A stretch of 13,346 nt of DNA from Euperipatoides rowelli (taxonomy: Eukaryota > Onychophora > Udeonychophora > Euonychophora > Peripatopsidae), in the NCBI GenBank assembly GCA_003024985.2, contig PXIH01S0006543.1; one strand, written 5' to 3'. The position numbers and the translations under genes are program-made. This document shows, piece after piece, positions 8,540 through 13,346 of this stretch. Position 1 is the first letter of the stretch; every line of letters begins with the position of its first letter. The notes under the pieces were generated by a model, which had not been told where the DNA came from, did not search any database, and worked only from the letters and a program-made list of their open reading frames with translations.

Positions 8540-9240
8540 CAATTTTTTGGTACAATTTAAATCTTAAACTTCAAATATACAACACATATTAAAATAAGCA
8601 GAAACATACTCAGACTCAAAATTAAAACTTAAATGGATCTAAAATTTTAAAACCAATGTAGAATTTATTAAAGTTTTCATAATACCGGATTTTAAAAAAA
8701 AAAAAACTCAGTGGCCCTCCCCTCTCCCCTTTTCTTTACTATCAAGATTATTAAAACAGAAAGTTATCTTCAAAAAGTTATTAAAACAATGTCAAAATAA
8801 TTAAAGATATATGTTATTTATAAAGATGCAAAAAAATTAATATTAACAAATAAAAATTGATAGGGAAAAGATAACCAATATCACTTAGCTTTGAAAATCA
8901 ATTGAACATTTGCATTATCTAACAAATGTAAGCTTTACACATGTCATTTATCATTATTGCAGCTAGTTCTAACAAACTAGACACAAAATCAATAATAACA
9001 AGCAGATCTAAAGATGATAAAACAATAATAATGTTCAACAAGTTTATAAATGATAAAACAATTTTTTTGGGAAAACTCCAGCTTAGAACAAGTCAGTGAA
9101 TATGGACAGTGTACTGAATTTAGGATAAAATAGCACTTGTCCATATACATTATACAGGGTACAATCTGAACAAACTCACACACATAAAAAAATAAAAATG
9201 CAAAGGGCGGATTTAAAATACAGCTTCAAAAGCAACCTAC
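8540..9240 (+). repeat. Dispersed repeat, copy 2
   Basis: Direct diverged copy of 4800-5515, offset about 3,695-3,722 bp, with small indels. It lacks the G11 tract of copy 1 and has a different short sequence in its place (around 9128-9145). Both copies share an identical 28-bp core starting at 8877. The hAT element begins almost directly after its right edge. Apparent open frames on the minus strand are short and unlike any family I know. Confidence 0.7.
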
Positions 9241-9250
9241 TGTACCTATT

Positions 9251-9258
9251 GTATAGTG
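9251..9258. repeat. hAT target-site duplication, left
   Basis: GTATAGTG, repeated exactly at 9980-9987 immediately outside the other end of the element. Eight base pairs is the duplication length made by hAT transposases. Confidence 0.95.
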
Positions 9259-9979
9259 CAGAGATTCCCAAATTTATTTAGCCTACCGCCCCCTTTTCGA
9301 AAAAAAAATTACTCAGTGTCCCCCTGGAAATCTATCTTCTTTAAGCAAACAAACAGAAAAATGCAGTGATGAATTAACATTCTTTTATGTATCTATATTT
9401 CAACCTACGTCCTACAATATAGTAAAAAAATATGTTATTGTAAATAAGACACCTTGAAGCTTGAAATTACAAAATCATTTTTAAAATAAACCATAGTAAC
9501 ATTTACATTACACACAGAAAATTAAGATAATGAAGGAAAATATAAAAATAAATATCATGAATAACATTAAAAATCACCCTAATGAGAAGGATGAACCTGG
9601 TGTATAAGTTTATTCCTATATGATTTTAAATAATTTATTAGGTCACCTAATAGTAAAAATTTCTAAAATCAATTATATGTGCTTGAAAAAAAAGGAATAA
9701 TTAAAGAGTTAAACCTGTCTGCGAACTTGACTACTGATCGTTATATTAACTTGCATTTTATGTGTTTATTTGGAAAATAAAGGAACCACTACAACTTTAA
9801 CTCTATGTTACACAACAGATGAAACATGTACAAACGTTTTTCTAATTTTCTTCTTTCTTAATTCTTCCACCACTCCCTTTTTTTTATTCAACCCCCAATT
9901 GCAACTGAGACTACTAATGCCCCCCTTGATCATTCCAGCGCCCTCTGAAGGGCATTTTCGACCACTTTGGGAAACTATG
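9259..9979. mobile_element. Non-autonomous hAT transposon, 721 bp
   Basis: The element starts CAGAGATTCCCAAA (9259-9272) and ends with the complement of CATAGTTTCCCAAA (9966-9979), a 14-bp terminal inverted repeat with 12 matches. It is flanked by the exact 8-bp duplication GTATAGTG. Subterminal sequence is rich in C runs typical of some invertebrate hAT ends (CCGCCCCC near 9287, CCCCCTGG near 9320, CCCCCC near 9920, GCGCCCTC near 9940). The interior is AT-rich and carries no transposase; the short open frames around 9770-10002 are terminal-repeat sequence read as codons. It must have been mobilised in trans by a full-length relative. The intact duplication suggests it is among the younger insertions here. 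Confidence 0.93.
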
Positions 9980-9987
9980 GTATAGTG
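9980..9987. repeat. hAT target-site duplication, right
   Basis: GTATAGTG, identical to 9251-9258. Confidence 0.95.
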
Positions 9988-10070
9988 TATGTTTAAAAAC
10001 AAAAGTATTTAATTTATATATATATATTGTAACTCCCTCTGTATCTCTATCAATATTAATTACATCAATA

Positions 10071-10500
10071 TCAGTGACGGATCTATATAAGGGCTAATTG
10101 AGCTTGAGCCCCAAGTTTTAAAGAGGGGGGGGGGGCACAAAACTAAGTATGTAATTGTTTTAAAAGAAATGATAAAACATAGAAGTGTCAAATAATACCA
10201 ATTTGAAATTTATTATTAAAATTAAAATAATAATTGTGATGTGCCACTAACCAACACATAACTTTTATCATATACAAATATTAAACCTTTAAATTGTTTT
10301 AACATTTTAAACTAAAATATATAAATAATATAAATAAATAAAAATGTAAAAATGATTAAAAAAGATTTATTCCACTTCTTGATTAGTATTAGGGTTAAAG
10401 CAGTTCTTCATTCTATAACTAGATGGAAAATCGTTGTGAATCGAAATACAATGGGGCTCCCCTACCCATTCCCCTGAGATCCCTTCTCCTCATCCCCCCT
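10071..10500. mobile_element. Probable transposon fragment with CAGTGACGGATCTA start
   Basis: It begins near 10071 with CAGTGACGGATCTA, then GGGCTAATTGAGCTTGAGCCCC (a small inverted repeat around 10091-10112) and a G11-CA tract at 10125-10137. From memory, CAGTGGCGGATCYA followed by a long G run is a recurrent DNA-transposon terminus in invertebrates. The far side has clustered C runs (about 10453-10499). No second terminus or target duplication was found and no transposase is present; the right edge is a guess. Confidence 0.4.
10125..10137 (+). repeat. G11 tract followed by CA
   Basis: Eleven G at 10125-10135 followed by CACAAAAC; compare 5450 and 7846. Confidence 0.7.
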
Positions 10501-10763
10501 ATTCCTAAAATCATTTTAGAAATGATTAAAAATATAAATCTCTTAATGAGAGAACGTATGTTTCAAAATATTCAAATGAAAAAAATATGAGGTTTTTATT
10601 AGCACAATCTGCGATTACAGTAGATCATCTTATCTATCTATCTAAAATACTTATAAACTGAATTTGTTTGTCATGCTTGACGCCGCGTTAGTCTCATAAA
10701 CATACAACCAATTACTTTAATGAATTAAATTATTTAAACTAACAGGGTAGGTCAGCAAACAAT

Positions 10764-10788
10764 GGGGACGGGGGAGGGGACGGGAGGG
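10764..10788 (+). other. Strong G-quadruplex motif
   Basis: Five G runs of 4, 5, 4, 3 and 3 are separated by loops of AC, A, AC and A. This meets the usual four-run, short-loop rule with one run to spare. It stands out in AT-rich DNA. No gene is close enough to suggest a promoter role. Confidence 0.85.
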
Positions 10789-10805
10789 AGGAGCATTTAT
10801 TTTTT

Positions 10806-10823
10806 CCCATCATTTTTGATGGG
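10806..10823. repeat. Small perfect hairpin
   Basis: CCCATCA, loop TTTT, TGATGGG. A 7-bp stem just downstream of the G-quadruplex motif; function unknown and could be chance. Confidence 0.6.
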
Positions 10824-10839
10824 TTTTGGCTTGTTGTTT

Positions 10840-10962
10840 AATAATAATAAATGCTAATAATAAAAATATTTTTTTATCTAAATGCATGAAATTAAACCAA
10901 TAAACACTAGCTTATTAATAATTTTATTTCTAGTTTTTTTAATAATAAACGCTAATAATATC
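10840..10962. repeat. Local duplication of an AATAATAAAYGCTAATAATA word
   Basis: The word occurs near 10844 and again near 10941, about 97 bp apart, each after a T-rich run. Too short to classify. Confidence 0.5.
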
Positions 10963-11279
10963 TAAAACTAAGAACGTAAAATCACAGTGTGTGAAAATCT
11001 TGCACATGCGCTTTTCTATAAAGGTTACCGTTACCATTTTATTACATAGGATAGAGTTAGGATTTAGAGTAAAAATGAAGGTTAGGTCTGTAAATAAAAA
11101 ACTAGGTGATCATATGATCTATTTACTAGTGAATCGTACAGACAAACATGAATATTTTTTTTCCAAACGCTAACAAGTTTTGTTAGCTGTTTCTTTGAAA
11201 ATACATATTTTTGTTTTTATCAGTGGATCATCTTTTATTTTGTGGCAGATTATCAAAATAAGCAAAATGAAAAAGGAGC
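10963..11279. other. Spacer, possible old repeat around 10990-11095
   Basis: No gene supported. ATGCGC, the direct pair GGTTACCGTTACC and degenerate TTAGGG-like words (GAGTTAGGATTTAGAG, AAGGTTAGG) suggest a decayed repeat. The 60-codon open frame over it (10991-11173) shows no family resemblance. Confidence 0.4.
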
Positions 11280-11315
11280 TTGAAATTTTCTAATCCAATT
11301 TCTCGACCTGAATTT

Positions 11316-11546
11316 ATGGCCTGCATGGATGGAGTAAATGTAAACATATTTGTAAAATTATTAAGTAAAGTATGTCATATTTTTAATTCGAAATACACAA
11401 AATCAACATTCTTCAGATCTATGCGTGCGGGCAAATCAATGCAATTCGACCTGTCACTAGAACTTTATTTTCTTTTGATGTCAAACAAGTTTTATCGTAA
11501 TCTAAATCATTACATGAAATTATTTTTATTTCATGAGGAAAATTAA
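11316..11546 (+). other. Unrecognised 76-codon open frame
   Basis: From the first ATG (11316) the frame runs 76 codons to a TAA. The predicted peptide is basic and hydrophobic-mixed, with no signal peptide, repeat or catalytic motif I recognise. No splice-site context, duplicate or neighbouring gene supports it. It may be a chance open run, an isolated exon or a transposon shard. I do not propose a product. Confidence 0.1.
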
Positions 11547-11717
11547 AAAATTAAAAAAGACTTGAAAATAATATCAGAATTGTTTATTTTATTTTTTTAA
11601 AAAAAAGATTATAATAGTGCTGCATTTTGTTTCCTCTTTTTTTAACTATTTAAATGTTTTAATATTTTGAACTAAAATTAATAATACTCATTTCATGGTT
11701 GAAAATATAAATTATAA
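11547..11717. other. AT-rich spacer
   Basis: No gene. The stretch around 11645-11690 (TTTAAATGTTTTAATATTTT then GAACTAAAAT) resembles 10290-10320, hinting at a shared old repeat. Confidence 0.4.
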
Positions 11718-11880
11718 ATCATGTTCGGAATCACAAAATTTCGGGAAAAACTTGGGTACAGCATTCAACCCAAGTTTCGGGAAATAATTGGTGCCTGATT
11801 ACATTCGTGAAAAATATATATATTGTGTCAAACATTAAATAAAAGTAAACATATCAATTATATCTATCGATATCTATCTT
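11718..11880 (+). repeat. 269-bp-period duplication, copy 1, with stem-loop
   Basis: Similar to 11987-12150. Shared landmarks in order: ATGTTCGG, CAAAATTT, GGGAAAA, a 10-bp stem-loop, AAATAATT, GATTRCATTC, GAAAAATATATAT, AAACATTAAATAAA and ACATATCAATT. The stem-loop here is AAACTTGGGT (11748-11757), loop ACAGCATTCA, ACCCAAGTTT (11768-11777), with perfect pairing. TATC/TA microsatellite sequence follows. Confidence 0.85.
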
Positions 11881-11986
11881 AGACATCTAGATCTATATAT
11901 ATATCTATATCTATCAATATCTATACTGTATATACGGGTAGGCTATACACCACAATTTTGGGATCCAGAACATTATTTATATACCA
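11881..11986. repeat. TA/TATC microsatellite joining the two copies
   Basis: Interrupted ATCTATATATATATCTATATC-type sequence, then TACTGTATATACGGGTAGGCTATAC. A related stretch follows copy 2, so the microsatellite is part of the duplicated unit. Confidence 0.65.
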
Positions 11987-12150
11987 ATAATGTTCGGGAT
12001 CTCAAAATTTTGGGAAAACTCAGGAACAACATTCATCCTGAGTTTAGGCAAATAATTTATTTGTTGCCGATTGCATTCATGAAAAATATATATTTTGCGT
12101 GAAACATTAAATAAATGTCAACATATCAATTGATTCTATTGTTATCTATA
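11987..12150 (+). repeat. 269-bp-period duplication, copy 2, with covarying stem-loop
   Basis: Collinear with copy 1 with many substitutions and small indels. The stem-loop is AAACTCAGGA (12016-12025), loop ACAACATTCA, TCCTGAGTTT (12036-12045), again with perfect pairing. Relative to copy 1, three of ten base pairs differ (T-A to C-G, G-C to A-T, T-A to A-T), all compensated on the opposite arm. The loop differs at one of ten positions. Confidence 0.85.
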
Positions 12151-12235
12151 GCCTACTGTATATAAGGGTATATAGGCCTACTGTATATCTATATACTGTA
12201 TATCGATATATCTATATCTATCGATTTAGATTTTT
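12151..12235. repeat. TA-rich microsatellite with TAGCCTACTGTATAT words
   Basis: Repeats of CTACTGTATAT and TATCTATATC surround a TAGGCCTA palindrome (12173-12180). It parallels the microsatellite after copy 1. Confidence 0.65.
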
Positions 12236-12240
12236 AATTA

Positions 12241-12300
12241 TGAACTAGTTCACAAACTCACTAACCAAAATGAATCATTCATGACGATTCATTCATAATG
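12241..12300. repeat. Cluster of short palindromes
   Basis: TGAACTAGTTCA at 12241-12252 is a perfect 12-bp palindrome. AATGAATC (12269-12276) and GATTCATT (12286-12293) form an 8-bp stem with a 9-nt loop. Such clusters can be ends of small DNA transposons, but no element boundaries are clear. Confidence 0.5.
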
Positions 12301-12557
12301 AACAATTCTCAATTTCACATTATATGAAACACAACTGACTTTGTGCATTTTTTTTAATTCTTACGGTAAAAATAATCTTTATGCAAATCTTGATAATGGC
12401 AGCGTGAACAGTTTGTTAATCTCTTGTTAGCACTGAAGAGATTCATTAACAGTTATGATTCTTACACTGTAAAAGATTAATTCATAAATGGCTCATTATT
12501 AAATGTGTCAAGATTGCAAATTGTGTAAAAGCTGATAACTCTACAACAGGACATATA
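12301..12557. other. AT-rich spacer
   Basis: No gene, RNA or clear repeat before the left end of the mariner-like element. Confidence 0.5.
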
Positions 12558-12603
12558 TACAGGGTGTCCGAGAATTACTTTTATGATGATTTAACATCAC
12601 TCA

Positions 12604-12659
12604 TGAACTAAAGTCATATCCATAAACCGTTTGCTGCAACTTGTTTATCAACTCAAAAA
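12604..12659. repeat. Inner terminal inverted repeat, left arm
   Basis: Imperfectly complementary to 13115-13172, with substitutions and small indels. Confidence 0.8.
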
Positions 12660-12705
12660 TCTTTTGTTATTCAATAGATGGCGCCACAGAGCATTTTTAA
12701 TGCAA

Positions 12706-13100
12706 ATGGCATCCATACAAGAAAAAGCAGAATGTGTGTTATGGTTGGTCAAAATGAAATCGCCAGCAACTATCCAATGCAAATATCGAACAGCATCTAG
12801 GAAAGAACCACCAAGTGTACAACCAATCCATGCATGGGTGAAAAGTTTAAGGAAACTGGAGTTTACTGCAGGTTAAAGGTCAAGCAACCAAGGTCACCTG
12901 ACATAACTCCACTTTATTTTTTTGTCTATGGGGTTATGTTAAGGACATGGTTTCCTGAACCAAACCTTAAGACTCAAATAACAGACACCATAGGTAGTAC
13001 CATGATGAAGAATATGCTGTCCAACACATGGCATGAGATTGAGTTTCACCTTGATGTGCTGTGTGCAACAAAAGGGTCACATGTAGAAACCTACTTATGA
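12706..13100 (+). pseudogene. Mariner-like transposase remnant (DUF4817-type N-terminus joined to DDE C-terminus)
   Basis: The likely start is ATG 12706 (MASIQEKAECVLWL); the upstream ATG at 12631 lies in the terminal repeat. Residues 1-47 match the helix-turn-helix N-terminus named DUF4817, ending IHAWVKS. Around 12846 one T seems to be missing from a TTT, shifting the frame; homology resumes as FKETG in the frame ending at 13100. After about five more codons the sequence jumps to the C-terminal block PRSPDITPLYFF, whose Asp (codon 12900-12902) is the third residue of the catalytic triad, then NTWHEIEFHLDVLCATKGSHVETYL and a TGA. Families of this type run about 350 residues; this remnant spans about 130 codons, so roughly 600 bp, including the first two catalytic acids, is deleted. 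Confidence 0.9.
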
Positions 13101-13114
13101 CATGTAAAAAAACA

Positions 13115-13172
13115 TTTTTTTGAGTTGACAAACAAATTTTAGCAAACAGTTGGATACGACTTTGGGTTCATG
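13115..13172. repeat. Inner terminal inverted repeat, right arm
   Basis: Reverse complement of 12604-12659 with scattered mismatches. Confidence 0.8.
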
Positions 13173-13254
13173 AGTTCTGTTAAGGGACAGACAGTTTGAA
13201 GAAAATAAAAAAGTCATAAAATTACCAATTTATTGATTTTGAGTTTTTTACTAT

Positions 13255-13346
13255 TTAACCTTCAAGCGGTCGCGGTCAAAATTTTAACATGAGCGGTCGC
13301 CGTGTCGTAAATTTTACGACTCATAGAATACTCTGTATAAAAGTTT
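13255..13346 (+). mobile_element. Possible piggyBac-like terminus, cut by the window end
   Basis: TTAA (13255-13258) is followed directly by CCTTCAAGCGGTCGCGGTC. PiggyBac elements insert at TTAA and usually begin CCY. Two subterminal GCGGTCGC words occur (13265-13272 and 13293-13300), then a 17-nt inverted repeat GTCGTAAATTTTACGAC (13304-13320) with one central base. The patch is CpG-rich, unlike all surrounding DNA. The rest of the element lies outside the window, so no transposase or second end can be checked. Confidence 0.45.

Larger units (their letters stand above)
12560..13238 (+). mobile_element. Internally deleted mariner-like element
   Basis: The left end is TA (12558-12559) followed by CAGGGTGTCC, the usual start of this mariner/Tc1-group family inserted at TA. 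An inner inverted repeat pairs 12604-12659 with about 13115-13172 (for example ATGAAC, AAAGTC-TATCC, GTTTGCT, TCAACTCAAAAA). The right arm carries roughly 25 extra bases further out, and its terminal CAGGGTGTCC is missing or degraded, so the right edge is approximate. The body retains only the first and last parts of the transposase gene. This copy cannot make an active transposase. Confidence 0.85.

Noticed and set aside
9770-10002. Overlapping open frames on both strands near 9800-10000
   Set aside because: They lie in the hAT element's right terminal region and run across its end into flanking DNA, so they are by-products of the element's sequence.
12631-12705. Upstream ATG of the mariner-like reading frame as the true start
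   Set aside because: This stretch belongs partly to the terminal inverted repeat. Family proteins of this type start at the MASIQEKAE-like Met at 12706.

Overview
This window looks like intergenic DNA from an animal nuclear genome. It is very AT-rich and noncoding, with long A/T homopolymers, TATC/TA microsatellites, two N bases and decayed relics of several eukaryotic transposon classes. I see no intact host gene, tRNA, rRNA, CRISPR array or bacterial-type operon. The relics (an endonuclease/RT-type non-LTR retrotransposon with a TGATGA-type 3' tail, a mariner-like transposase with a DUF4817-type N-terminus, hAT ends and a possible piggyBac end) suggest an invertebrate. A mollusc such as a heterobranch snail, or an arthropod, are my best guesses, but the sequence does not settle this.

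Layout: 1-2020 is AT-rich spacer with short local duplications and one possible hAT end. 2108-3011 is a 5'-truncated, frameshifted LINE reverse-transcriptase relic, flanked by a 30/32-matching direct repeat. 3012-4799 is spacer with a small LINE-like tail and another possible hAT end. About 4800-5515 and 8540-9240 are two diverged copies of one repeat, 3.7 kb apart. Between them lie TATC microsatellites, a C-run/A-run block, a perfect 19-bp hairpin (6536-6577) and a degenerate minisatellite of about 35 bp (6667-7390) with a 127-bp higher-order duplication. 9259-9979 is a clear non-autonomous hAT element with exact 8-bp target-site duplications. 10071-10500 is another probable transposon fragment. 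10764-10788 is a strong G-quadruplex motif. 11718-12150 holds a 269-bp-period duplication in which a 10-bp stem-loop is kept perfect by three compensatory changes. 12560-about 13238 is an internally deleted mariner-like element, followed at a TTAA by a possible piggyBac terminus running off the end.

Nothing here works together as a pathway. The region is a graveyard of mobile elements and simple repeats. The most unusual signals are structural: the covarying duplicated hairpin, the perfect foldback at 6536, the minisatellite with a tRNA A-box-like core, and three tracts of exactly eleven G followed by CA.
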